Source: Lycocorax pyrrhopterus obiensis (taxonomy: Eukaryota > Chordata > Aves > Passeriformes > Paradisaeidae). From it: a stretch of DNA of 64,000 bases. The notes under the pieces were generated by a model that was not told the origin of the DNA, searched no databases, and saw nothing but the letters and a program-made list of their open reading frames with translations. The stretch is taken from the NCBI GenBank assembly GCA_014706295.1, contig JACSVZ010000012.1, positions 13,634,227 to 13,698,226 of the forward strand. The letters run 5' to 3'. The position numbers were made by a program, and so were the translations under genes. Shown here piece after piece: positions 13,101 to 26,106 of this stretch. Each line of letters starts with the position of its first letter. The first letter of the stretch is position 1.

Positions 13101-15395
13101 CACACAAGCAATGAAACTGTACTCTTATAGCTTTAGGAGATTTGATAGCTAAGGTAAATGTGAAGAATAAGCTCTCTGTCTTCACCCAGTGGGAAACAGA
13201 CACTGTTACTCAAAAGGATTTGACCATATTTTGGATGATTTGGTCAAAAACTCAGCTGCTAATTTGCTCTTTGTGGCATCATCCCAACATACATTAAAAA
13301 AAAAATCCCACTTCCTCATTCCTACAGCAGCATGGACTGAAACAAGGAAGAGAGGTGTGATCTGAAGCTTCAACCAGTCCTGGACAGCAGCAAGATGAGT
13401 AGGACCAAAAAAAAGAGCAAACAGTCGGAAATCCCTGAAGTTCAACTCACAAGGATATGACAATAGGCAACCTCAGCACAGACGCAATTTCCACTTCTCC
13501 CTGTGGAAACCTCACTTCCCAATGGCGCAGACATTCTGAGAAAACAGAGAGGTTGGCTGGCAAGCCCTGCCCACCTCAGGGTGCACTGGAGGGAGGGTCT
13601 CCACGACTCTGTGCAAGCAGGCCTGGATGGTCTGAGCACACATCACACATCAAATTAGCTTGGGGTTCTTCAAGGACATGGAAACAGAGCTGCCAGCATG
13701 ACCATGGGAAATGCTGCCAAACAGATCCATTTCCTTCCAAGGTTAAATTTTGCCTCTTGCCTGCCTAATCTCTTGGGACTAAGAGCTGCAGGGCTAAGAC
13801 TGTCCCTTTTAAATGTTATTCTCTCAGAGGGGAGTTATTGAGGACTAGTAGAGTAAGCAACCTGATGTCCATTCAGGTCCGTTAGTTCTGAACAAGGCAA
13901 AAAAAACCAAACAAAAAGAAAACAAAACAACGAACCACAAAGCTAAAAAAAAAGCCTACCACTGGGGACAGAACTACCTGCACGATGCTGGACACCAGGG
14001 CTTCCCCTCCTCTGAAGAAAGAAACTATCTCCATCCCACTTTCCAGCAGCACTGAGATGTTTTACCCACAACCCAGACACAAGTCCCATGAAATTCAGGC
14101 TGCAGCACCCACAGCACACACTGAGATATTGTCACACAGCAGAGAGGATGCAACACAGCTCCCTGAGCAGGCAGGCAACACATGCATTCCATGGGTTCCT
14201 TAAAACTCCAACATGTACATACCCAGCAGCTGGGAGGCAACCTCACAGCAACAGTGTGAGATCTGCACATTTCATGTCCCTTTCCTTCCAACTAGATGAT
14301 GATAAATGTTAAACTTGGAGTCCAGAACCTCTTCAGCTGAAAAGAAAGGAAACTAATCCACATCTGAGCTCAGGGAAAATGTTAAGGAAGGAACCCATCC
14401 TTGAGTTTTAAGTATTTCTACTGAAATGGGTCATATGCAGGCGACAGGCTGGTGGCCGCAGGAACAGCAATTAATAGAAGTGTCACGTCAGGTCACAATT
14501 AATGCTGGAACCTCTGAGAAAGGCGCATGGTCTCCACGGGGTGCCAAAGCCTCCAGAGGTAGCTATGGAAGAAAGGCAGCAACCACAAGAGAAGAATCTT
14601 ATCAAAGACTGTTCTGCTGGATAAAAGCTGTAGAGTGACAGACAAAGAAATGTCAGGATCTTCAGCTCACAGCCAGTCCTGCTTGGCAGGCACATCCCCA
14701 GCAACATGGGGTTCACACAACACACGCTCTGCCCAACTTTTTGCTGGATACACTGAATGGAAGAGGAAAACAAGCCGGTACTCCTGGTCATGCTGCCCAT
14801 CTCAGGTCTTCAGCACTAACCCGGTTGTGTTTGCACTGCACAGAGATCCAACACACTGAAGAGAATCAAACCTTTACTAATTATATCTGAGCATGAGGGC
14901 TCTGTGCCCAGAATAAACTGTCCTATCATGCCACACGCAGCAGACCCTGCCTCTTTCAGGGGAACATGTTGGGACTTGCTGGCTACTCTCCGGGGCTGGA
15001 TTCCAGAGGAACAGGATTGATGACCCCAAAAGGAATTCCTATTCCTGCCTGGCGACCTCACACAGCTGCAGTCCCCACCACGAAAGTGAAACGAGCTGTC
15101 TGCCAAGTCCAGTGACGAGGTGCTGGCCCTCTCTGAGGGACATAACTCCTGCCTGAGGTGACACATCAGGGCCACACGGTCTCAGCACCGGGACACAGTG
15201 AGGACAAGCTTGTTGGAGAAGAGGTGACTGCTGTGCTCTGCAGGCCAGCAGCACTCTCCGCATTCAAAGCTCGTCCCCACGGCTGAAGCCTACCCAGCAC
15301 AGAGCAAGACATTCCCGAGACCAGGGCCAGCCCATGGCTTTCCCCAGAACCTGAAAAGCCAGTTTGTAGGCAGATCTCTCGCAAGTGGATTGCTT

Positions 15396-15412
15396 AAAAA
15401 AAAAAAAAAAAA
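15396..15412 (+). repeat. poly(A) run, 17 bases
   Basis: An uninterrupted run of 17 adenines lies in RHBDF1 intron 1. No retroposed gene or SINE body is recognisable immediately 5' of it, so it is listed as a simple repeat. Confidence 0.9.
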
Positions 15413-16899
15413 GGCCTGTCATGGGAAGTCCCAGAGCAGAACTAGTTTTGTGGGAGTTGCTTTTACGCTGCACAGCATTAACCTCCTTTCATGGGAACGC
15501 ACAGAAGCAGGAACAGCACGGACACACGTCCACATGCCAGGGCTGCTGCCTTCCTGGGGACTCAGGACCAATGAGCACAGAGACCAGGACAAAGCTGGGA
15601 ACCTGTTCCAAAACCACAGCACCTCCTGGAAGGCTGGCAGTATCGCAGCTCAGGAATGGCACAGGCTCCCCAGGAGCCTGCACACAGACATGGGAGACCT
15701 CGGCTGAGCAGCGGTAGCCATGAGGATTTAAGGACATGAGGGATGCAGCAGGAGGGAGGGATGATAGCTGTTATTCAAGAAACTGAGGGTTTAAAAAGGC
15801 AGACAAGCCCTATCATAAAGTCCATTTAACAATCAAAGCTTGAAGGAAGTATCTGAAGTTCACCTTTTTCTTCCAACTATACCAACCACTCTAACACGAG
15901 TCATCACCTCCTCCTGCAAAACTTGCACCACTGAGACAGAAGAGCTGGAGAGCAACATCTCTCCATACACTGGAGTGGAAATCCAGTTCTTCCAAGGGTC
16001 TGCTCCCCAGCTTGTCCCAAGTGGGCCGTTTTTATCCCCGTGGTCACAGCACACAGGCAGCTATTTGTCCTTGCTGCCCTGTCAGCGTTACTGCAGTTAA
16101 CACCCTGTGCTCCCTCCTTGTCCTATGTTTCATTCAGAAGCTTTGCTGCCTTGTCCCTTCCCGTTACATGTGACTATTTTTTCCCTGTACTGCAGAACGC
16201 ACTTTTCTTCCCAGAGGAAATTAGCAGGCATGGGGACAAAAACAGGAAGAAAGGAAACAACTTCCTGCTTGCTCCAAGACCCAGCTTGGAGACATCCCTG
16301 ACCAGCACCGTGCACCCCACCACGAAGCCAACGTGCAAGAGAAGCAGCAGCCACAGAACTGAGTCGTGCACTACTAGGACGAGCACCAGACAAAACTCAT
16401 CTGTGCTGCCACTCACCCCTCCTGAGTTACACTGGAGAAAAACACAGGGCAAAATATCCACATGGGGCACTTTGGCACTGCAGGGATGTGTGTGGCAGGA
16501 TGGGGGGAAGGACAGGTTGCCTGCTGAGGAGCCCAAAAGGACTTGGCACTGAGGGTGCAATCCTGCAAAAGCTCTGATCTTGCTCGCGTCAGGCTGCCGT
16601 GATCCCCTTGCTTCGTGCCAGCAGTGCACAGTGTGAGAACTCAGTTCAGGGACTCGATCCAGCAGGAAAACTAACCTTTACATGTAAAAAGCCATATATT
16701 TTCCACCAGATCATCTCCCAAAGTCGCTGCCAAACCACGGGTGCCAGCATCAGGGGAGGGACGGGTGGGAACGCGTGGAGATGGGATGGACTCGGATCAG
16801 CTGAAACAAGCCGCGAACGCGCACCTCCACCTACAGCCGAAACCACCGGGATCACCAAGCTCCCAACATCCAAACACGGGGGTCGGGGGCGGCACCTGC

Positions 16900-17560
16900 C
16901 TCCGGCAACGCTCTCACCCCGCGGGCCGCCGAGAGCCGCTCCCTGCCCGGCGGAGCGGCTCGGTCCCGGTACCTCAGCCGGGCAGGGAACGGCCCTCGCG
17001 GGATGCCCCTCCCGGCCAGCCCCCCCTCGTCCCCCCGGCCCCGCACTCACCGTGCAGGCGGGCGAAGCGCAGCGGCCGCTCGGGTCGAGCCGCCCCCCAG
17101 TGCGGCTTAAGGGACCGGCGCCGCCGAGCTCGGCCCGCGGAGGGCGCGGAGACTCCTCCCCCGTGCCAGGGGCCGGCCGGGCGGGCACGCCATTCACAGC
17201 CTCGGCATGCAAATAGGAGCCGGCAGCCGAGCAGCGCTCGGCGCTGAGAGTCCCGGCGGGGAGCTGCCAGCGCCCGGGGCCGCGGGACGCCGCATCCCGC
17301 CGCGCCGCCCTGACTCACGGGGTAGGAATGCGCCGCGCCGGGCGGAAGCCACCGGCCCGCCCGCGGCCCCCGCAGCCTGCGGCCCCCGCCTTCCCCGCTG
17401 CCTCGGCGGTGGGCAGCGCCCTTTAGCCCCGCCGCTGGCCTGGGGTGGCGGGGTTGAGTGCCGGCTCCCGTTAGCACCGGCCCCGCGGGTGCTGGGAACG
17501 CTGCCGTGCCCGCGGGGAGCTGCGGCGATTCCCGTGCCGGGAGTTCCCTTGGCTGGGCAC
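16900..17560 (-). promoter_or_regulatory. RHBDF1: CpG-island promoter of RHBDF1
   Basis: Over about 650 bp the sequence becomes very GC- and CpG-rich, in sharp contrast to both flanks. It lies at the 5' end of the minus-strand gene. Visible sites include a perfect octamer ATGCAAAT at 17207-17214 (ATTTGCAT on the gene strand), an AP-1 type TGACTCA at 17311-17317 and several GC boxes. No clear TATA box is present, which is usual for a housekeeping CpG promoter. CpG islands are often bidirectional, so a divergent plus-strand transcript is possible but not shown. Confidence 0.8.
17051..17200 (-). other. RHBDF1: Putative noncoding exon 1 of RHBDF1
   Basis: On the minus strand a good donor, CACG|GTGAGT, ends an exon at 17051 inside the CpG island. 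The start-codon exon carries only 22 bases of leader after its acceptor, so an upstream leader exon is required and this is the best candidate. The 5' limit is a guess: the octamer at 17207-17214 would sit just upstream of a start near 17.15-17.2 kb. A second possible donor (CCCC|GTGAGT) ends at 17319, so alternative first exons cannot be excluded. Confidence 0.4.
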
Positions 17561-20500
17561 CTCTGAGCTGTCAAGCCCTGGCCCCGCTGCCCCCCCACGG
17601 GAGCCGTCGCCACTAAGCCTCACACACACTGGGCTGCGATGCTCCCAGTCCCCTCACTCTTTCTTGCTGTTTCACTGTACTTTACCTTCTCCTCGCCCCA
17701 TTCCCCCACACTTAGTGCTGTGTTTCCCATCAAGTCTTCACACCTCCTCTTCCCGCCATGTGGTTAGTGTATCATCCCTCCTCTAAGCTGTTTCTTTCCT
17801 CCCAGCTTAAACATTTTCCCCTTCTGGAGGGCATCCTCCCACCTCGATTGCTCAGCCGTCCTCGCCTTTGTCCTGGGATTGCTGCAGAAGATTTCTCCAT
17901 CCGTCCTCCAAGGAGCATCAGTCAGCATGTATTGCTCACGCAGAGGTTTGCTGGAGCTCCAGTGAGGCCTGCAGGGTGCACATCCCTCTTGAGCAGGTCC
18001 CCAACCCACAGCTCCAGATGCTTTCAATGTAGTAATAACTGGGGGGGATGATGTTCCTTTACCATCTTACTGCATCTTCCCCGCCGACCTGCATGATCCA
18101 GACAAGCTGAGCTCATCGGTACCGCACCCGGCCCTACGCGTGCCCACAGCAGCCACACATCGAAGGCAGCCCCCAGAGAGCCCTGCTAACAATATCATGT
18201 CTCGTTAGCTAATGAGCAAACACAGAGCAGCCCCAGCTAGTCCTGGCTGAGGTGGAGACCAAATCACACGCAGAACCCTGACTGTCCGCAAAGCTTAACA
18301 GGCACAAATTGTTTTCAGATGTTTCTACCACATAAACAAGGAAAAGAAGCATCCAGTAATACACTCGCAGGGCCCTTCAGCATCTCCCAGGAGGAACACT
18401 CTGGAGCTGGAGTGGGAATCTGACCCATCCCTCCTCATTCTTTGCCTCCTGCCAATAGTATGTGCATTTTGCAAGAAAAGCAAAGCTCTGTCACTGAAAC
18501 GTGACTTCTTGCTCCTGTAGAACACTCTTGCAGACAGCGCTGCTAACCCCATCCCACAAATTCTCGTTCCCGAGTGCTTCCCTGCCCAGCTCCCAGACTC
18601 TGGATTCTTTTACTCAAGCTGCAGGAATCTGCAGAACTGGATAAAATCTACCCTGTTGGTAAAGAATACACCTACCTTACTGCCATCACCAGCCAGAGTG
18701 TTTCTCCTTCAGTGCACTGAGTCCTCGTAGCCTAAAATAGATGGAATAAGGTGACTTAAGGCCAGGTTCTGACTGCTCAAGCATGAGATGGTGAATGGCA
18801 GCAGTTCAGTGTGGAGGACCCACCATTCCTGTCTTGGAGCAGGTCATCCAGCCCAAAAACCTTGTTTGTTTTCTCCCTCTTCGGGGAATACTTCTATTTG
18901 AAATGTGGCCTCTGAGGACCAGCTGAAGGAGAGCTCTTTCCTGGTGCTTGTTATGTTTAATGTGAACATGTGATTACATGAATTTGCTTCATTCTTCTCT
19001 GCTGGAAACTGGAATTTCCTACCTTCTTGAAACCCATGAGAAGCTGTGATCTTGCCACAAGACATGGTTAAAGACCCAATGAAATAGATATCCATCAGCA
19101 TGTGAATGCAGCACTTTCACTGCTGCAGCTTGCTAAAACTGCTTCAAGGCCTGGTGAGCCACACACCTGCGTGCTTCCAGCCAGGCACTGCTGGGTGTGC
19201 ACCAGCCAGGAGTGGTGCAGAATGGCCCTCAGGTACTGGACAGAATTGTTCAACACCTCATCTCCAGCTGCGTTCTCTCCTGCATGCACATTTTGCATGC
19301 AACACTCCTTGGAGCACTGATCCTCTGTCATCAGGTGTTAAACTGGGGCTCCACTGTATGTGGATTGTAATTCAAGCAGGGAAATGGTGGTGTTACAGCC
19401 TGTGTGCCTTGCCTGACAGTTTTGTGAGGACAACTGGGACACACCAGGAGCACAGAGGTCTGTTTTTATCAGGATCACCAGTTCCCTAGACAGATGATTT
19501 GATTCTGACCTGCTTAGTTCAGTGTTTAGGCCAAGAAAGCATCCCAGCACCTGGCAAGCACAGCCGAGAGCATCAGATTGCATCCTTGACCGGGAAAAAC
19601 AGAGCTCCCCTTGCCCTCTGGAACTACATGGGCTTTGCAGTGCCTCCTGTGCTGACATGAAGCAGCAGCACAGCCCTGGCAGCTGTCCTAGCAAACAGGG
19701 AAGAGGTCCAGAAAGGCCTGGGATTTCTTCTGGGGAGGATTAATAACATAGAAACCCAAGCGAAGTCCCACGGAGTTTCAAACGCAGGTGGCCTGGCCAG
19801 GAGCCAGAGAGGGAACTGCCAGGAGGGAAAGGACGGGGATTCCCTTTGGGGAATGCCTTTCCAGGGCGGATGGCTGGACCTGCAGCCCCTTGTTGGGGAG
19901 CAAACCAGGTTCCTGGGTACCAGCAGCTGATCAGGTTTTCATCCCCAGCTGCACATGTGTGTGTGGGATCCTGTGGATAGAAGTGGGGATGGTACAACGG
20001 GATCTGTTCAACAGAGCTGCTACAGAAATATCTCCCCCTCTTCCTCGCTACCCTGCAGCTCCTGGTGTGCAGCTGGCATCCAGCTTTCTGCCCCAGGGAG
20101 AGCAGTGAGGGCTGCTCTGAGCACCCAGCCTCAGCAGCGCCCTATCTCACACACCGTGGGAGTGTTGGTGCGAAACGCTTGGAGTGCAGATGCCCCCAGA
20201 GTGGATGCCACGCTGGGAATGGTGCTGCTGACCTGCAAAAAAAATATTGACATTTTTTGGAGTGCAAATGAAATACCTTTCACTTTCCAAAAAAAACCCA
20301 AAAAACCAAACAACTTCTATTAACAAGCAGCTATGTCGCAACTTCCATTTCCTATAAGCCACTCAATTTACATGAAGTTCAAAAACCTAAAACTGGGTGG
20401 AAGGTCTTTTGAAGCCTCTGTCACCCTCAGGCAGCAGCAGGCAGTGCAGACATTATTGTGTGGGATCACACCCGTGGCAAGGAGGGACACACAGGTGACT

Positions 20501-22047
20501 TTGGCCTGGCAGCTCCATGCACCTGCTCAGGTGCTGGATGTGCCACGGGCTAAGCTGGCAGGAGGCCTGCAGGAACTGGGGGTTTAAGTCCATGGAAGAG
20601 GTTCAAAAATAAAACCAAGCCCCACCATCCTTGCCTGTAGCTTATTCAGCCCAAATCAGGACAGATAATTCCTTTCACAGACATCATCAACGAGCCCACC
20701 TGGGGCAGCAGACAAGCAGAGAGAGGAGCCAAAATGTTGATCTGGGAAGATGGTTGTATCCCAGACTACTCATAGCCACAGGAGCTGCTGCCCAGCAGAG
20801 CACAAGGAAATCCCATCAAAACTCAAGCCCTTCATTTTCTGCCCAGATTAATTGCAATTGATCATTCCTGGCTCTAGCCACAGGGAATGTGTGCGCTTGC
20901 AGTGCCAGGAGGAGTAGAGGAGTGGAAATGAGATACAACTAGGATTTCATGGCTAGCCCTTACAGAAATATTTATTTTCAGTTGTATTTCACCCAGAAAA
21001 TCTACTCAGATCAAAACAGCAATTTTCATTTTGGTCAACTCATTGGGGGAATTGACCAAAAAAAAGGGGGAAAAAGAAGGGAAAGAGCATGTGTAAAGCA
21101 AGCTATGATTTCCAAAATAATGTCACTTAGCAAAACAGCTTTCTTCTCCCCAGTTTACTTCAACACAAAAAGGCATTTTTAACATACATAAATGTGTGTT
21201 TCATATGGAAGGAATAAAAATGTCATGGAAGAAGTAAGATAGAACTCCCAAAATATCTCTTATGTAGCCTGAAAGACTCTTATCATTTTCCAATCCACTC
21301 TTGGCAAGAGATGAAATATATTGCTTCAGAATTTCAAAACTGGGCAGATTTATTTCCGAGAGGCACACAAGGACTCTTATAAAGCAGTCAAATAGGGAGA
21401 GCAGTGGCCAAGGGTGTGATCAAACCTTCACTGTTGGAATGCAGGCCTGGAAGAGCCTGAATTCAAATTGCACAAATTACCTTTTAGTTGTTGATCTGTA
21501 ATTCTGGGGTGCCTGTGTTTTGAGCAGGGACTTTCATTTAAATGTCCCGTTCTCCTAACAGGGGAGGAGTGCCAGAAAGAAAAAATGAGCCCCAAGGAAT
21601 GTGAGCTGGATGTCATGGTGGCATTTGGGGTCTTTCTTTGTGTCGTTCCCTCCCCCCCGCCCCAGGGCTGGGTATCAGCCACTGGTGTCACACTTGATTC
21701 CAGTACTAAGAGTCGCTCCTGTTGATGAAGAAGAGGAGCACGAGAGGTAGGAACATGCACGTCAGCCTGCAGATGCCAAAGAATCCCCAAAAGCACCGTG
21801 AGAGATTGTCAGGTGGAGCAGCAAGGTTTGGTAGCCTGCAGCCAGTAAGTGCATCCTCCAGGTTAGCCCAGGTGGCTTCTAACCTGCTGCAGGGGACAAG
21901 CCTTGGAGGAGAACATTCAAAATTGGCAATAAGGAGTGATCCAGTTCAGACAGAAGAACATTGCAGAAAGGACTCAGCCTTGGCATTAGTCACAGTGAAG
22001 CTCACCATCTCCTAAATTCCTGTATTAACTAAAAGGGAATTGAATTG

Positions 22048-22110
22048 AAAAAAAACCAAAAAAACCAACAAACAAACAAACAAACAAAAACCCAACCAAA
22101 AACTTCCAGT
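22048..22110 (+). repeat. A-rich / (CAAA)n low-complexity tract
   Basis: Runs of A with interspersed CC are followed by five or so CAAA units at about 22069-22090. It is a simple repeat and no functional signal is seen. Confidence 0.85.
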
Positions 22111-22119
22111 TCAGTTACT

Positions 22120-22161
22120 CATAAATGAACTTAAGGAGTTCATAAATGAGCTGAAGAATTT
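22120..22161 (+). repeat. 21-bp tandem duplication
   Basis: Two adjacent 21-bp copies (22120-22140 and 22141-22161) share the pattern CATAAATGARCTKAAGRA with a few differences. This is a small local duplication, too short and diverged to be a satellite. Confidence 0.75.
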
Positions 22162-25100
22162 TGGTTTGTCTGTCAGCAGTTAGCTACATTTTTGGAGAAA
22201 GAGCAGAGATATGATATCTTGATGTAAAAATATGAACTCAGTAACTGGAGAAAAAATAATTCAGTTACTGACAACAAGCTTGTAAAGAACTTGCTCAGCT
22301 AAAATAACAGGGCTTTGTGTAAATCCAGCAAATCTTTACACAAATCTTTAAGAATAGTTTTGGCATAGGCAAGTAACAAATTAAGAAGCTGAAATTTCAA
22401 AGTAAAGTCAACTCTCTCTGAGAGTCAGTAACAGAGATCCTATCTCCAGCAACATCTAATTTAAGCATGTCACCCTGCAGTTAGTTAGACTTAAGGAACA
22501 ATAATATTTATTGTAAAAACTATTACAAACAATCTAATTTCATGGGTTCTGATCTGGACTTTGTCAATCCCCCTGTACTGCCAGGAAATGGCTCCTCTTC
22601 CCAGTCTGTCACTGCTTTGCTGGTTTGTTCCTTCTCCGCTATTCCTGGTTTTTCAGGTTGAAACAGGAGTCATGGAAGAGGAGGGGATTACCAACTTCCA
22701 AAGGTTTTATGAGCTCTATCTCTGGCATGTCTGGAGTGTGGCCTTGCTGTTGGATTTCGAAGCCTCCAAGGACAGAGTTCCCACCACTTGTCTGGGTCCT
22801 GGGTGCTGTCCCAGGGCTGGGCCACTCTCACAGGGATGGATTCCATCCCAGTGTGCAGCCTGTTCCCCAGTCACGCCTGTGGCCTCCTGCCCTTGCAGGG
22901 CCCTTGGGTTTCAATCCGCTCCACCTCATCCTGCAGGGAGAGCAAAGCTGCCCTCTCAGCTCTCCTCCCCAGTGATCCCAGTGGCCTTTCCCCGGGCTGT
23001 CCAGTTCCCCTGCCTCTCCCCTGTACAGAGGATCCAACATGGGATGCCATGGTGTGCACTGAAACACTGGTGCTATGCAAACAGGAACAGAAGGATTACT
23101 TGTACTTTAACCCCATCAGCAGTGAGCCTACAAACATCTGTCAAACACGCTGAGCTGTAAAGGCTCCCTGTTTTCCAGCAGAACTTTCAGTGCAGGAACT
23201 AAAGAAGCTGTAGCTGACCTTAGATGAGGAAGCGCTGGTGGAGCTGTCTCTGCCTTTCCAGACCTTCTGCAGGACATGGCAGAAAGAGGAAGCTGCCAGC
23301 AAAGTTTTTAACAAATACTCTGTTTATGATTGTCATAAGATGCCGAACAAGAGGAAGGCAAGAAAGGAATGAAAGCCCAGAAAAAAGCAACTGTTAATCT
23401 TGACTCCCACCCAAGCCTACTGCATGTATTACATTTCATTACAAGCATTTCTTACAAAAAGTCCACACGTGGATCAAATGATCCCAGTGGAGTGATACGG
23501 TTCAGCACTAGCCAACCTCCTAATATCTGTCTTGCTTGGTTTTCCTTTTTCCTGGCACGTGAAGCATTTTGAAATCATCTGGAGCTTCCTACTGCTTCAG
23601 GACTTACAAGGCCCCAAAGCCAGTCATTCAGAAGACTCCTAAGTCACCCTTTGGAAAACTTCTGGGTGTATGTGGGACCAAGCTTTTCTCTTGGAGCCTC
23701 GGCTAAGGCAGACTGGCTGCCCCAGAGACCCATTCCCTCTGTCACTGGATGTGACAATTGCACTAGTGAATATGGTCAAAGCTTCAGCTAGGCAGAAGGC
23801 AGGCAGCCAGCATCCCGAAGGGTTTGATAAAACAGAGTGTGTCTTCATTCCAAATTACAACAGAGCCCCTGGATTTCAAGTTGCTCACAAAGGAAAGATC
23901 TGTATGAAATATCTAAGCCTTTCCAAAAAAAAAAAAAAACAAATCCCGCAAATGCTTGGACGTGGTCCATTTTTTCATGTAATATACAGAAACTTCTCAA
24001 AAACTGGGTGGGGGATTGTTTCAGAAAAGGGCAAAACCTTCCAAACTGCTTGCTTCCAAAAGCCCTCTGAGCCCTGTGGAGGAGGTGGACAGATATTTTG
24101 CTGGAGTCCCACTGGAATCACCTCAAGGCGCATGCGATCAGCCAGGAAAGGGCAGATCTGGAGTCTGGCTGCCCCAGTCCAATTTCTTCCCAGCCAGGCC
24201 GCAGCAGGAGGGACCAGCGGGTCATTGTTGGGCTCTGCAGCTTCCCTGGAGTGGGGTCTCTCCTGTGCTCCGACATCGACAGTTTGGATCACAGCTTTCA
24301 GTGCCAGAAAGAGAAAGAAGCTGCTCACTGTCTCAGTCCTATTCTCCCCTGAATAAAGCCTTGCAGGAAAGGGAAGGGATCATTTCATTTCTTAAAGGGC
24401 AGCTGAATCCCCTCTAAATGGCCACATTCTTGTCCCTTTTGCGGAGTGCGGCTGGTGCCAAACTTGGTCACAAAGGCGTATTCACAGCTTTTTCCTTCCT
24501 ACACATTCAGGAGTTGAAAGCCAGTTTGGTACAAACTCCCCAAAATGACTTATTCAGCAGCTGCTTGCCAGCTTCCTGTTTGCAGAGCGGGGGGGCTGGA
24601 GCAGGGGCACGAGCCCCAACACCAGGCACGCTGCCGTGGGGACCCTGTGCCTCTGGTGCTCCCTGAGCCTGGCAGAGCATCAGCCACTGCTGACTGGGCT
24701 CAGCTTGGGCAGAGACCCCATCGCCAGACTGGCCTTTTCACCTCTGCTCTTGGTTTCACCACCAAATTTGCTTTTTCTTGAGGTCACTGGTCCCTGGGAT
24801 ATGTTCCAGCTGTAATGAGGATCTTTTCCCTAGTAAATAATTCGTCCTCTCACCAAGGGAATGGAGCAAATGCTCAGCCTCAAGCTACTGAGCACTGAGG
24901 GCAGCCAGCTCCTACCCTTGCCAACAGCTATGGAAGTGATTATCCTCCCTGAGATCAGGAGACTCAATGTCTTGTCTAAAAACCTACAGGAAGACATTGA
25001 GGGAACAGAGACAAAGCTGTCCTTCAGCTCATAGGTTCATTTATAGCAGCGAAATCAGAAAAAATGGACAAACCTTGCTCACCACAATGCCACCTTCATA

Positions 25101-25839
25101 CTGGCAGTCACAGATCTTTCCTCGTAGCCTCTCAGCCCCATCCTGCTTTGGAGAAGTGTAGGAAAGACCAGGATACAGGATTATCCAGATGCTTTTTATC
25201 TGGGAGCTGAGCTCCCAGGAGTGGTTTGGGGTGGCAGGATGTCCCTGCTGGGCACACCATGGGTTTGCCAAGGAGAAGGAAGCCCTGGGTCTGTGCAAGC
25301 TCACAGAAAAAAGAATGTCTGCTGTGAATGGGTCAGTGGTGACTCCTGGTTGCAAGGGGAGGTGGTCAGGATGTTTTCACAAGGCTGGCTTTGGTTCTGT
25401 GTTTTTTTCACCATGATTGCCAGCAGTATGCTTTCCCTTCTCAGCCTCCTACATGGCCTTTTGCTGGAAAATGCCCGTGTAGTGTCTGCAATCCCTGCAG
25501 CCACGCTCACTGCTCAGCTCCCGGGGAGGAACCGCAAACTTCTTCATGTCCGTGACATCTCCAGTAAAACAACTTGCCTCATGCAAGAGACAGCCTTCCC
25601 AAAAGCAGGCCACAGCCCATGGGGAAGCATCGCTGTGCTGGTGGATAGAGTCATATTTCTTCCACAGCACCACCATCACTCCAACTCACATGTTGTAACT
25701 GAGCAAGCTGGGTCTTCATGCCCTTTCCCCGCAGGCTGCTGGTATGAGCCAGCAGGATTTCACTCCAGTGGCCCCACGCTCTTTCACAGGAGCAAACGCC
25801 ACACTGGTAGCCAGGCAGGGGTTAGGCTCTGCTCCCAGG

Positions 25840-26106
25840 CAACCAGAGACAGGATGGAAGGACACAGTCTGAAGTGGCACTAGGGGAAGTTAAGGATGGA
25901 CATTAGAAGGAATTTCTTCACAGAAACTATGATTAGACATTGCAATGGACTGCTCAGGTGGGTGGTGGAGTCACCATCCCTGGAGGTGTTTAAGGAAAGA
26001 CTGGATGTGGCACTCAGTGCTCTGAGCTGGGTGACAAGGTGATATTTGGTTATAGGTTGGACTCAGTGATCTCAGAGGTCTTTTCCAACCTAAGCGATTC
26101 TGTGGT
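25840..26106 (+). mobile_element. CR1 LINE, 5'-truncated 3' end
   Basis: About 265 bp matches the 3' end of avian CR1 in sense orientation. A segment like the dispersed AAGAGGAAATGGCC block is followed by GAAGGAATTTCTTCACAGAA. Then come GTGGTGGAGTCACCATCCCT and GGAGGTGTTTAAGG, and the ending is GAGGTCTTTTCCAACCTAAG plus a CGATTCTGTGG tail. 5' truncation is typical of CR1. No open frame remains. Confidence 0.9.

Larger units (their letters stand above)
2756..17050 (-). other. RHBDF1: RHBDF1 intron 1 (14.3 kb)
   Basis: This is the long first intron between the probable noncoding exon in the CpG island and the start-codon exon. No recognised coding exon lies inside it. It holds two probable CR1 3' tails near 3.6 and 4.1 kb, A-rich low-complexity tracts near 7.44-7.48 and 13.90-13.95 kb, and a run of 17 A at 15396. 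A 207-codon open frame at 9928-10551 and a 174-codon frame at 7991-8515 have no protein similarity I can name and are treated as chance. Long first introns often carry enhancers, but I could not single one out here. Confidence 0.75.

Noticed and set aside
16599..17216. Long opposed open frames through the RHBDF1 CpG island
   Set aside because: High GC removes stop codons on both strands. The arginine- and proline-rich products are typical of CpG-island noise.
23670..24356. 228-codon open frame, and a 220-codon frame at 25221-25883, in the intergenic interval
   Set aside because: No family similarity. The second runs into a CR1 element.
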